A stretch of 64,000 nt of DNA, from the NCBI GenBank assembly GCA_965226025.1, contig CBDDCD010000003.1:2666001-2730000 (forward strand). Direction: 5' to 3'. Below the pieces are notes generated by a model that was given only the letters and a program-made list of their open reading frames with translations, was not told the DNA's origin and did not search any database. The number at the start of each line of letters is the position of its first letter. Position 1 is the stretch's first letter. The position numbers and the translations under genes were made by a program. This document shows positions 17,752 to 26,384 of the stretch, one piece after another. This DNA is from Moanibacter sp965226025. GTDB lineage: Bacteria > Verrucomicrobiota > Verrucomicrobiia > Opitutales > UBA2987.

Positions 17752-19764
17752 CCCGTCTTTCTCAACTGGGGCCTGATTTCGACGTAAGTCGTTGATAGTG
17801 GGCCAAAGGTCTACACTACAGGAGGGGTTATTTGGATTTGATTTGGGGGGGTGGTTGGGGAGGAAGTTCGAGGTGTAACCGGTTCAGTAGTAGCTTTTGG
17901 TCCTCACCGGGCTCGGTGTAACGGGTAAGCACAACGGTGCGTCCGTCGGTGGTGGGCAGTTTCACATCGAGCATTTGGATGGCCGCCATTTTGGAGAGCA
18001 CCTCGGCTGGGGTCAGTCCCGGAGCCATCGGGTAGAGTCGACGTTTCAGGGTGACCCACAGAGAGTAAGCAAGGAAGCTGATAAAGATGTGCGCCTCGAT
18101 GCGATCATCTCTCTGATGATGGATGGGGCGGATGGAAAGGTCGTTCTTGATTTCCTTGAAGACTTGCTCGATCTCAGTGAGCTGCAGGTAAAGGCGCCAG
18201 AGTTGCTCGGGGTTCTCGGCACTGAGGGTGCTGCGCAACAGATAGCGGCCTTCGCGGCGATAGGCTTGGCGGTATTTTTTTAAGTTCAACCGGAAGCTCA
18301 AAGGCGGCTTTTCAGTGGGGGCGCCCTTGGGGGCGATCTCGATGTCGAGTAATCCAAAGATCCGGGGACCGGCCTCCTTTTTGGCTTCGCCCAGTTTGAT
18401 CAGGATGGTATCGCGTTGGTAGCGCCGTTTGCTCTCACGCAGCTTCTTGAGCGCCTCGATAAGACGGCGTAAACGACGCAGGCGCATGTTTTTTTCTTTG
18501 CGCACCCGATCGTCGCTTTTAGCCAGAACGTAGGTTTCACCTCCCTCGCTGAGGAGTTTCACCTCGATACCGGGACGCAACTGCTTCCAATCCTTCTGCA
18601 GCAACGACTGCTCGAAGCGACCCAGCCAGGAGCGCGGGGTACCCACCAGATAGTGGATCCTGGGTTCGCTTTGGCGCATCTGTTGCAAGACTTCCTCGGT
18701 CGGAATGCCCCGATCCATCACCCACACCCGGTTCGCCTTACCGTAGTTCTCTTCCACCCGAGAAAGAAAATCTTTTAAGGTGGTTTTATCCTGCGTGTTA
18801 CCCGGAAGTACCTCATAGGCAATCGGCAAGCCCTCACAAGTCACCACCAGGGCGATCACCACTTGCACGCAGTCAGGTCGCTTATCGCGGCTGTAGCCGA
18901 ACTTGCGCAGTCGGCTCGAGGCCGCCGGCTCCTGGTTCGGATCGCACTCAAAATAGGTGCTCGTCAGATCGTATAGCAAAATCTCGTAACGGGCATTGAA
19001 CAGATCGCTCCACCTCTCGGTCAGGTGCCTGAACAGGGCCTTCTTGTGCCTGAGCAATCGATCGTGGCAGCGATAGAGCGTGTTCTTCTCGGCGATCCCA
19101 AAGTCTTCCCCCATCAGATCGCCCATCGCGCTTCGCTCATACCATTCCCGATGCAGCCGCCACTCGCTTCCCGGTGCCATCAGCCGGTAAACCACCAGGG
19201 TCTGCAGCACATGGGCCCAGCGGGTACCCTGACGGGAGGGTCTGAGACGCTCCCGCCAGAATTCTCCCAGTCCCAACTGCTCATATAGAACGCACCCAAG
19301 CCAGCACCCTCCCCATTGCCGCGGCTTCTCGATCCTGAGATCTTTGAGCCGTATTCTAACAATACTTTCGTCGCCCACAGGCGGGGCACGATCTTCCGGA
19401 AACAGCGCCACCTGTTCGGGTCTTTCCCTGCCCTCTTCGAAAATCTCGATGCTCTTGCGCCACGCTTCGTGTTGGCTATCGTTGATCTCTCCAAGGTAGA
19501 GGACCTGTCTTTGGACCACCCGCCCCCCGCTGACACGCTTGTTCTCAACGATATTCCAATAGTAGTGCTCTTTGCCATCTTTGCGCCGACGATTACACCT
19601 CAGAAACATGATGGCCCACCATTATACGAAAAAATCCCGCCCTGGGAAGAGCGTAGGTCTACACTACAGGCGGTTTTGCCAACCCACCTCTACTGTTGAT
19701 GCGCCTCCTGAGCCCTACTACCCCCGAAAAAAACCGTTTCGGAAGTTGAGTTGGTCAAGTAGGG
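17752..19764 (-). mobile_element. IS1634-type insertion sequence, copy 1
   Basis: A 2,013-bp element with imperfect ends (CCCGTCTTTCTCAACT left; complement of CCCTACTTGACCAACT right). It interrupts a Sel1-repeat gene; joining 17751 to the bases after the second copy restores EAQHRLAQFYRLGMG if a 4-bp CCAA duplication is assumed. It sits in a 2,069-bp tandem duplication with copy 2. Confidence 0.8.
17828..19609 (-). CDS. IS1634-family transposase, copy 1
   Basis: A 593-residue DDE transposase of the IS4 superfamily, IS1634 branch. The N-terminus MFLRCNRRRKDGKEHYYW followed by VENKRVSGGRVVQRQVLYLG is the usual family start. Catalytic-region motifs are LLYDLTSTYFE (first Asp), VWVMDRGIPTEE (second Asp) and the YREK-like segment TEIEQVFKEIKNDLSIRPI (Glu). 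The frame is complete. It differs from copy 2 by one residue near the C-terminus (PPQIKSK versus PPQIESK). Confidence 0.9.
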   Translation of the reverse strand: MFLRCNRRRKDGKEHYYWNIVENKRVSGGRVVQRQVLYLGEINDSQHEAWRKSIEIFEEGRERPEQVALFPEDRAPPVGDESIVRIRLKDLRIEKPRQWGGCWLGCVLYEQLGLGEFWRERLRPSRQGTRWAHVLQTLVVYRLMAPGSEWRLHREWYERSAMGDLMGEDFGIAEKNTLYRCHDRLLRHKKALFRHLTERWSDLFNARYEILLYDLTSTYFECDPNQEPAASSRLRKFGYSRDKRPDCVQVVIALVVTCEGLPIAYEVLPGNTQDKTTLKDFLSRVEENYGKANRVWVMDRGIPTEEVLQQMRQSEPRIHYLVGTPRSWLGRFEQSLLQKDWKQLRPGIEVKLLSEGGETYVLAKSDDRVRKEKNMRLRRLRRLIEALKKLRESKRRYQRDTILIKLGEAKKEAGPRIFGLLDIEIAPKGAPTEKPPLSFRLNLKKYRQAYRREGRYLLRSTLSAENPEQLWRLYLQLTEIEQVFKEIKNDLSIRPIHHQRDDRIEAHIFISFLAYSLWVTLKRRLYPMAPGLTPAEVLSKMAAIQMLDVKLPTTDGRTVVLTRYTEPGEDQKLLLNRLHLELPPQPPPQIKSK

Positions 19765-19820
19765 CTAAGGCGCTGAAGTGGTATCTGAAGGCGGCCGAAC
19801 AAGGAGAGAGTGAAGCCCAA
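19765..19820 (+). repeat. 56-bp duplicated Sel1 segment between the two IS copies
   Basis: Identical to 17696-17751 (AKALKWYLKAAEQGESEAQ coding). Its presence between the two IS copies shows that the duplicated unit is IS plus 56 bp of host gene, not two independent insertions. Confidence 0.9.
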
Positions 19821-21833
19821 CCCGTCTTTCTCAACTGGGGCCTGATTTCGACGTAAGTCGTTGATAGTGGGCCAAAGGTCTACACTACAGGAGGGGTTAT
19901 TTGGATTCGATTTGGGGGGGTGGTTGGGGAGGAAGTTCGAGGTGTAACCGGTTCAGTAGTAGCTTTTGGTCCTCACCGGGCTCGGTGTAACGGGTAAGCA
20001 CAACGGTGCGTCCGTCGGTGGTGGGCAGTTTCACATCGAGCATTTGGATGGCCGCCATTTTGGAGAGCACCTCGGCTGGGGTCAGTCCCGGAGCCATCGG
20101 GTAGAGTCGACGTTTCAGGGTGACCCACAGAGAGTAAGCAAGGAAGCTGATAAAGATGTGCGCCTCGATGCGATCATCTCTCTGATGATGGATGGGGCGG
20201 ATGGAAAGGTCGTTCTTGATTTCCTTGAAGACTTGCTCGATCTCAGTGAGCTGCAGGTAAAGGCGCCAGAGTTGCTCGGGGTTCTCGGCACTGAGGGTGC
20301 TGCGCAACAGATAGCGGCCTTCGCGGCGATAGGCTTGGCGGTATTTTTTTAAGTTCAACCGGAAGCTCAAAGGCGGCTTTTCAGTGGGGGCGCCCTTGGG
20401 GGCGATCTCGATGTCGAGTAATCCAAAGATCCGGGGACCGGCCTCCTTTTTGGCTTCGCCCAGTTTGATCAGGATGGTATCGCGTTGGTAGCGCCGTTTG
20501 CTCTCACGCAGCTTCTTGAGCGCCTCGATAAGACGGCGTAAACGACGCAGGCGCATGTTTTTTTCTTTGCGCACCCGATCGTCGCTTTTAGCCAGAACGT
20601 AGGTTTCACCTCCCTCGCTGAGGAGTTTCACCTCGATACCGGGACGCAACTGCTTCCAATCCTTCTGCAGCAACGACTGCTCGAAGCGACCCAGCCAGGA
20701 GCGCGGGGTACCCACCAGATAGTGGATCCTGGGTTCGCTTTGGCGCATCTGTTGCAAGACTTCCTCGGTCGGAATGCCCCGATCCATCACCCACACCCGG
20801 TTCGCCTTACCGTAGTTCTCTTCCACCCGAGAAAGAAAATCTTTTAAGGTGGTTTTATCCTGCGTGTTACCCGGAAGTACCTCATAGGCAATCGGCAAGC
20901 CCTCACAAGTCACCACCAGGGCGATCACCACTTGCACGCAGTCAGGTCGCTTATCGCGGCTGTAGCCGAACTTGCGCAGTCGGCTCGAGGCCGCCGGCTC
21001 CTGGTTCGGATCGCACTCAAAATAGGTGCTCGTCAGATCGTATAGCAAAATCTCGTAACGGGCATTGAACAGATCGCTCCACCTCTCGGTCAGGTGCCTG
21101 AACAGGGCCTTCTTGTGCCTGAGCAATCGATCGTGGCAGCGATAGAGCGTGTTCTTCTCGGCGATCCCAAAGTCTTCCCCCATCAGATCGCCCATCGCGC
21201 TTCGCTCATACCATTCCCGATGCAGCCGCCACTCGCTTCCCGGTGCCATCAGCCGGTAAACCACCAGGGTCTGCAGCACATGGGCCCAGCGGGTACCCTG
21301 ACGGGAGGGTCTGAGACGCTCCCGCCAGAATTCTCCCAGTCCCAACTGCTCATATAGAACGCACCCAAGCCAGCACCCTCCCCATTGCCGCGGCTTCTCG
21401 ATCCTGAGATCTTTGAGCCGTATTCTAACAATACTTTCGTCGCCCACAGGCGGGGCACGATCTTCCGGAAACAGCGCCACCTGTTCGGGTCTTTCCCTGC
21501 CCTCTTCGAAAATCTCGATGCTCTTGCGCCACGCTTCGTGTTGGCTATCGTTGATCTCTCCAAGGTAGAGGACCTGTCTTTGGACCACCCGCCCCCCGCT
21601 GACACGCTTGTTCTCAACGATATTCCAATAGTAGTGCTCTTTGCCATCTTTGCGCCGACGATTACACCTCAGAAACATGATGGCCCACCATTATACGAAA
21701 AAATCCCGCCCTGGGAAGAGCGTAGGTCTACACTCCAGGCGGTTTTGCCAACCCACCTCTACTGTTGATGCGCCTCCTGAGCCCTACTACCCCCGAAAAA
21801 AACCGTTTCGGAAGTTGAGTTGGTCAAGTAGGG
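19821..21833 (-). mobile_element. IS1634-type insertion sequence, copy 2
   Basis: The same 2,013 bp as copy 1, differing at a few positions that I can see (19903 C versus 17834 T; 21732 C versus 19663 A). Its right side borders the rest of the Sel1 gene. Confidence 0.85.
19897..21678 (-). CDS. IS1634-family transposase, copy 2
   Basis: Complete 593-residue transposase, identical to the 17828-19609 product except for one residue near the end (PPQIESK). The same catalytic segments (LLYDLTSTYFE, VWVMDRGIPTEE, TEIEQVFKEIK) are intact, so both copies could be active. Confidence 0.9.
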   Translation of the reverse strand: MFLRCNRRRKDGKEHYYWNIVENKRVSGGRVVQRQVLYLGEINDSQHEAWRKSIEIFEEGRERPEQVALFPEDRAPPVGDESIVRIRLKDLRIEKPRQWGGCWLGCVLYEQLGLGEFWRERLRPSRQGTRWAHVLQTLVVYRLMAPGSEWRLHREWYERSAMGDLMGEDFGIAEKNTLYRCHDRLLRHKKALFRHLTERWSDLFNARYEILLYDLTSTYFECDPNQEPAASSRLRKFGYSRDKRPDCVQVVIALVVTCEGLPIAYEVLPGNTQDKTTLKDFLSRVEENYGKANRVWVMDRGIPTEEVLQQMRQSEPRIHYLVGTPRSWLGRFEQSLLQKDWKQLRPGIEVKLLSEGGETYVLAKSDDRVRKEKNMRLRRLRRLIEALKKLRESKRRYQRDTILIKLGEAKKEAGPRIFGLLDIEIAPKGAPTEKPPLSFRLNLKKYRQAYRREGRYLLRSTLSAENPEQLWRLYLQLTEIEQVFKEIKNDLSIRPIHHQRDDRIEAHIFISFLAYSLWVTLKRRLYPMAPGLTPAEVLSKMAAIQMLDVKLPTTDGRTVVLTRYTEPGEDQKLLLNRLHLELPPQPPPQIESK

Positions 21834-22068
21834 CCAACACAGGCTGGCCCAGTTTTATCGCCTCGGAATGGGTGTCGATCAGGATTTCACCGAAGCGGTC
21901 AAGTGGTTTCGAATGGCCGCCGAAGAGGGCCATGCCGAGTCTGAGCAAAAGATTGGCCTAATGTATTACTGCGGAAACGAGCTCCCTCGGGATAACTCCG
22001 ATTTCGCTCATTGCTTTTTCGCCAACGCGGTTAGGGCGTCTGGACCGGATTTTCAATTTGAGACGTAG
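21834..22068 (+). pseudogene. Sel1-repeat gene, part downstream of IS insertions
   Basis: Reads HRLAQFYRLGMGVDQDFTEA, then VKWFRMAAEEGHAESEQKIG and LMYYCGNELPRDNSDFAHCF before TAG at 22066. This is one and a half Sel1 repeats continuing exactly from 17751. Sel1 proteins are helical scaffolds for protein contacts, often exported or linked to signalling. With 4 kb of IS inside, the gene is inactive. Confidence 0.75.
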
Positions 22069-22448
22069 AAGACGTAGAACGAAACTGCATAGATGGCGGC
22101 CACAGTAGTTGCTCCCAGAAAGTGTGACAAGCGTGATGCACTCTTTCTTTTGGAAAGAGGCAGAAGGATCCTTTCCTTTTGATTCATGAGGCTCTTTTCC
22201 GATTCAAGAGAGAATCCGATTCCAATAAGAAAAGTCAGAGCCGATATGACAATCATATAGAGCCGAAGTTGATCCTGACCGAGTTCGGTTGGGCCTGGAC
22301 CCGATAAGAGCGCAGCCGAAAAAGCGAGAAATCCGACAATCGCATAGCCGACACAATCCTGTCTACGAAGCGCGATGGAGGCTTTCCAATCAGGTTCAGT
22401 ATCCGAATTCATGTTTATCTGCGGAAAAGTGCTTTGCAGTGTCGTCAT
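22053..22448 (-). CDS. Small three-helix membrane protein
   Basis: A 131-residue protein with a polar N-terminus, membrane helices at about 33-52, 63-81 and 110-128, and a basic loop (QKERILLPLSKRKSASR). No family is recognised. It overlaps the 3' end of the Sel1 remnant by 16 bp on the opposite strand. Confidence 0.5.
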   Translation of the reverse strand: MTTLQSTFPQINMNSDTEPDWKASIALRRQDCVGYAIVGFLAFSAALLSGPGPTELGQDQLRLYMIVISALTFLIGIGFSLESEKSLMNQKERILLPLSKRKSASRLSHFLGATTVAAIYAVSFYVFYVSN

Positions 22449-22709
22449 TGGTATATTCTCCTTGGCAGGCGGGTTCGATTACACAACGACACATATATTC
22501 GGCGTGTTTGCCATCAGCGTTAAGGCGGATGTATCACAGATCTCCCACCTATTTCTTTCAAGGATAGTGATGTTTTCAGGATTCGGTTGTCCTGACACCT
22601 GAAACCGAATGTCCCCTGGAACCAATCCTAACCCTGAAACCTCCGGAGTTCTCTTCATGACTTCGTAGCCAATCGGCGTAGATCGCTACAAATAGTAAAT
22701 GGCCGGAAG

Positions 22710-23097
22710 TCAGAAAAGTTCGATCGGGACGAATCTTCGGTAAAGAAGATAGTCCCTGTCCTTCGAAAAAATCTGCGCCTTCCAGGATACGGAGCAGGCA
22801 CAGATGAGAAAATCCGTACGTGAACCTTGGATGCCTCGACTTCGGCAAAGGTTGAAAAGGGAGGCTGCCATCTCGTAGATGGGAATGCCGATAGCTTGAT
22901 CGGGAAAATTGCGAAGTTCTCTCCTTATCGATTCGTATTTGCTCTTTTCACGCAGTCCGGAAAGGACCTCCTGGCGGATAGTACCGATCATAATGACCTT
23001 CTCGCTTTCGATGAGATCATAGAGTGCCAAAACTGCCGAGGTCCGTCTCCTGCCCTTCCTTCGAAAAGCCTCGGACCATACGTCGGAATGTGATCAT
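22710..23097 (-). pseudogene. PIN-domain (VapC-like) ribonuclease, N-terminal frameshift
   Basis: The frame from about 23085 reads SDVWSEAFRRKG, then TSAVLALYDLIESEKVIMIG and TIRQEVLSGLRE, and ends with KDRDYLLYRRFVP. It matches the PIN fold: the first acidic residue is in DVWSEA, a conserved Glu in RQEVLSG and later acids in RTDFL and KDRD. VapC toxins cut tRNA or rRNA. An ATG at 23097 (MITFRRM) is one frame off, so the start has been broken; a TTG at 23030 would lose the first catalytic Asp. No antitoxin gene is evident upstream. Confidence 0.6.
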
Positions 23098-23807
23098 TCC
23101 GCCGCTGGCACTCTGTCGCATGCCTTGTCGATCGACGTTAGATCACGATTAAGATTCACGATAGGAGAGGCGGAGTACCCATTTGTTTTGACGATCGTCG
23201 TTGCTCCATGGTCGGACCACAACAACCTTTTACTAGCCAATCGGTTACAGGATTATCTGGCCAGTAGGAGTGCCTTAAACTGTATTTTGATCCTGTCTTC
23301 GTCTTCTGAAGAGCTGAGAAGCGACAGCTATAAACGGCCGATTGAATAGACCTTGCAAGGGAGAAGGAAGTAGGAGCCGCTTATAGCTGTTTATCGGGTT
23401 CGAAAATCGCCTTTAAGGCTATATCTGAGACGTTGAACAGAGGTAAGTAGCTAAATTTCAACAGATAACTGTGGTCCGACCCCGAAAAGCCAGCTCCGAC
23501 CCCGTTAAGCCAGCTCTCAGTTTCAGCTGGATTCTGCTTTTGCCCCACTTCCGAAAACGAGCCCAATAACTACCCCGCTATCCATGCTAGTACCAGTTTC
23601 CCTACATTCACTTTCTACCGCGTTTTTCGAGGCGATTGAGGGAACCGACGAAGTTCACGACGAAGCCGACGATAAAGTTTGGGAACCGAAGACGACGAAG
23701 CTGACGACTAGGGTTACGACGAAAAAACCGGCGGTTCTTTGCAGTACCTGCACCACTCCCAACCCTGAACCGCGAACGGTGTACCACTGAACCCCCTCCA
23801 ACCCAGT
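23098..23807. other. Gene-poor stretch
   Basis: No secure gene. A plus-strand frame 23125-23349 (LTIVVAPWSDHNNLLLANRL) could be a fragment of a lost protein. Near 23473-23514 a short tandem repeat is built on CCGACCCCG and AAGCCAGCTC. The stretch around 23645-23715 is an imperfect GACGAAG-rich repeat. Confidence 0.4.
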
Positions 23808-24273
23808 TCAGGACTCAGCAATCTGATACTCCATCGTCGCAGAACCCCTGAAGCCCAAGATCGGGGCGAGGAAGGGAAATCGTTCCTCTTTGGTGACCTT
23901 GAAGCCGAAACGCTGGTAGAGTTTCCGAGCGGAAGGGTTGGAGTCGATGACATCCAAACGAACGGTATTGTAGTCGCGGTCCTCGGCATAGGAGACGATG
24001 CGCTTCAGCAACTCGGTTCCGATTCCTTGGCCGCGGCAACTCGGGTGAACCACGATTCCGTCCATTACAAGCTCTCCGGGAGATGGCTTCCGATCGTAAA
24101 AGCTAAAAATGAAGCATGCTTTGATGCCTTTGAAAAAACCGATCCGTCGGAGAATTGCGCGCGCCGTGATTCCATCGGTGAGACTTCCATCAGGTGAATG
24201 ATAGCCTGCCAGCCCGACCAGCCGATCGCAGTTGAAGGCCGTAATGGCGAAGTCGGGATTGAACTTGGTCATT

Positions 24274-24830
24274 CCCCGTAGCTTGCTACGGGGTTGCTAG
24301 CTTTTTTAGGAGTAGTGGGTGGGAGAGAGGAAGGAAAAAAGCCGACTAAAGCGAGGTTGGCACTGTGTCTGGGAAATACATTATCATTACGTAATGCCGG
24401 TAAAGTATCGGAAGGGATTGATCGAGGAGAGAGTGAGGAGGGTATTGCAAGAAACGACAGAAGGGATCGGGCAGCGCTATGAGATCGAGATGGAGGGGTT
24501 GGGATGCGATAAGGATCACGCCCACCTATTGTGTGGAGCGCATCCGGAGTTGGCGCCTGGGAGGATAGTGCAGATATATAAGAGCCTAACGGCGCGAGAG
24601 GTCTTTCGGAGGGAGCCGTGGGTAGGAAAGGAGCAGTGGGGAGGAGAATACTGGTCGGACGGCTACTACGTGGGGACAGTGGGAGAGAGAGGAGATTGGG
24701 CGACGGTGGAAGCATATGTGCGCGAACAAGGAAAACCGAAGGCAGAACTACGGCAGTTGATGCTATGGTGAGAAAGTGCGAGGAATGCTAAAGTCGGATA
24801 CCCCGCAGCTTGCTGCGGGGAGTCTTCATT
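24274..24830 (+). mobile_element. IS200/IS605-type element
   Basis: A 557-bp element with no inverted termini but with a hairpin near each end: CCCCGTAGC-TT-GCTACGGGG (24274-24293) and CCCCGCAGC-TT-GCTGCGGGG (24801-24820). CATT precedes the left end and also closes the right end, as expected for the cleavage tetranucleotide of this family. It contains only tnpA. Confidence 0.85.
24319..24771 (+). CDS. tnpA: IS200 transposase TnpA
   Basis: A 150-residue Y1 HUH transposase that moves single-stranded DNA. It shows the family opening HYHYVMPVKYRKGLIEE, the HUH motif in KDHAHLL (about 64-70), and the nucleophilic tyrosine in the helix VEAYVREQ near the end. The start is GTG 24319. The gene is complete and may be active. 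Initiation inside the element, just after the left hairpin, is usual for IS200. Confidence 0.88.
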   Translation: MGERKEKSRLKRGWHCVWEIHYHYVMPVKYRKGLIEERVRRVLQETTEGIGQRYEIEMEGLGCDKDHAHLLCGAHPELAPGRIVQIYKSLTAREVFRREPWVGKEQWGGEYWSDGYYVGTVGERGDWATVEAYVREQGKPKAELRQLMLW

Positions 24831-25033
24831 CCATTGCGGATCAAAGAGACTCTCCTTTCACGTTCCGCGATGGCCCGTGAGAATTTGTCGCCGAAGGCGG
24901 ATTCGTAGAGCTCGGCGGCCGCTTCGAAGTGGGCCGGGGGGAGTCCGTTTTGGTAGATGATGAGTCGGTCTGTCACGACGGGTTGTCTGCATTTCTCCTG
25001 AAACTCTCGACCCATGAGGGGATTGATTGAGAA

Positions 25034-25795
25034 TCACGAGCTGCTGCCCTTTCTCCGCTTCCGCAGGGCGAGGAAGAACTCGATATTGCCATCGCTGCCG
25101 GGAAGGGTCGACTGGGCGAATGCAATCTCCTGAGAGGCGGGCAGGTTTTCTGAAGCGAAGGCACGAATGGTGTCGGTTATGCGGAGGTGGATGGAGGGAT
25201 CGCGAATGACGCCTTTGCCTTTGTCGGCTTCGGTTTTGGTGGCCTCGAATTGGGGTTTGATGAGGGCAATGAGAGTGCCGGACTCCTCAAGAAGAGGCCA
25301 TAGAGAGGGCAGGACCAATTTGAGGGAGATGAAGGAGACGTCGACCGTAATGATCGCGTAGGCGGATCTCGGTAGGGCATCGGAAGTGAGGCGGCGCGCA
25401 TTGAGACCTTCAAGATTCGTCACGCGGGGATCGCTGACAAGCCGGTGGTGAAGTTGGCTGCGGCCAACGTCGACTGAAGTGACGGATGAGGCGCCGCGTT
25501 GCAGGAGGCAGTCGGTAAAACCCCCGGTCGAGGCGCCGACGTCGAGCCCGGTAGCGCCGGCGATGGGAAGTTCCAATTGATCGAGAAATCCGTCCAGCTT
25601 TTCACCTCCCCGGCTGACGAAACGGGGGAGCTCGGCGATTGAGAGCTCGATGTCCGCGGGATAGTTCTTACCGGGTTTGTCCAAAATTTCCGTGCCACGG
25701 CGAACCCTTCCGGCCATGATAAGTCCACGAGCCTGACTGCGGGATTCACAAAGGCCACGGGCGACGAGGATCGAGTCGAGACGGGTAGAGATCTT
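25034..25795 (-). CDS. tlyA: TlyA-type rRNA 2'-O-methyltransferase, start unresolved
   Basis: The family methylates cytidines in rRNA (TlyA) using S-adenosylmethionine; it is an FtsJ-like methyltransferase with an N-terminal S4 RNA-binding domain. Visible: S4 part STRLDSILVARGLCESRSQA, the linker FVSRGGEKLDGFLD, SAM motif GLDVGASTGGFTDCLLQRGA, ITVDVSFISL, and IALIKPQFEA with the conserved Lys. The S4 domain starts near 25795, but no ATG, GTG or TTG is in frame there. The first ATG (25717) would lose half of the S4 domain. The true start may be a rare codon, or the 5' end may be damaged. Confidence 0.8.
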   Translation of the reverse strand, partial: KISTRLDSILVARGLCESRSQARGLIMAGRVRRGTEILDKPGKNYPADIELSIAELPRFVSRGGEKLDGFLDQLELPIAGATGLDVGASTGGFTDCLLQRGASSVTSVDVGRSQLHHRLVSDPRVTNLEGLNARRLTSDALPRSAYAIITVDVSFISLKLVLPSLWPLLEESGTLIALIKPQFEATKTEADKGKGVIRDPSIHLRITDTIRAFASENLPASQEIAFAQSTLPGSDGNIEFFLALRKRRKGSSS

Positions 25796-26321
25796 GGATC
25801 CTAGGGTTTGGATTAGAAGCTGATGTGATCGACTCTCGCAATCGTAAACGCAATCGATCGTCGAAGTGAAGTATTGCCGATTCCTTGTAACTCGATTTTA
25901 GAGCACGATTATGAGTCGCGACAAGGAAGGAAATAGGGAGGAAATTGAGAGGACCTATGGCCCTTCCCAATCTTTGTCTCGTGTCTTTGTCTTTACCTTG
26001 ATCGTAGCCTTAAAACCTAATCCCCGAGAGGGAACCTTTGTCGCGCCAAAGCTCACGACAAAGAAACCCAACCCGGCGTAGTAGGAACCAAAAATGTTGC
26101 GCAAACATGATGGGATTTCATAAGTGAGGTACTAAGTATCTCCAGGACAAGCCTGAGGAGTGCGGCCGCGTCTGAGGTTTCCCGCATCAAAGGTCGATTA
26201 GACGGTAAGAGCCTCCTCGAATTGGAAACCCGGAGATTATTTTGCTTTTTTTCGTGGCGGCCTGCATTTCGTAACCTAAAGGTTGCGAATAAGTTGTGAA
26301 CAACTTTTTCGGGTAAAGCGC
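25796..26321. other. Gene-free stretch before the dcw cluster
   Basis: No credible ORF or RNA gene is seen in these 526 bases. Near the end, AAGTTG-TGAA-CAACTT followed by five T (26291-26309) forms a weak terminator-like hairpin just before the mraZ promoter region. Confidence 0.45.
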
Positions 26322-26369
26322 TTGACATGGTGGGGTAAAATGTCAAGAAATGTCAAATAATGTCGCTAG
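26322..26369 (+). promoter_or_regulatory. Putative mraZ promoter and MraZ operator
   Basis: TTGACA at 26322-26327 is a good -35 candidate. Just downstream, ATGTC recurs three times at exact 10-bp spacing (26340, 26350, 26360), 16-45 bp before the mraZ start. MraZ binds short direct repeats with 10-bp period upstream of its own gene in Escherichia coli (TGGGN with 5-bp spacers). The arrangement is the same here although the unit differs. Autoregulation is inference. Confidence 0.5.
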
Positions 26370-26384
26370 TATACGGAAAGAGGG

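Larger units (their letters stand above)
23808..24973 (-). pseudogene. GNAT acetyltransferase gene split by IS200
   Basis: The 5' part (24831-24973, GTG start) encodes MTDRLIIYQNGLPPAHFEAA to SLIRNGM. The 3' part (23808-24273) continues TKFNPDFAITAFNCDRLVGL with the acetyl-CoA loop HPSCRGQGIGTELLKRI and ends YQRFGFKVTKEE and EYQIAES. Joined, they make a normal GNAT N-acetyltransferase of about 200 residues; the substrate is unknown. The IS200 lies between them in the opposite orientation. The join is exact, so precise excision would restore the gene. It lies just downstream of tlyA on the same strand. Confidence 0.8.

Noticed and set aside
18000..21700. CRISPR-like or other array, suggested by long identical blocks
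   Set aside because: Identity comes from two copies of one IS; there are no short regular spacers.
22710..23097. VapBC toxin-antitoxin module
   Set aside because: Only the PIN protein is visible, its start is broken, and no antitoxin frame precedes it.
23125..23349. Plus-strand ORF of 74 codons (LTIVVAPWSDHNNLLLANRL)
   Set aside because: It looks protein-like but has no family, no ribosome site and no start context; kept only as a possible fragment.
25796..26321. Possible structured RNA gene (tmRNA, RNase P or similar) before mraZ
   Set aside because: No conserved core elements could be recognised, only weak local hairpins.
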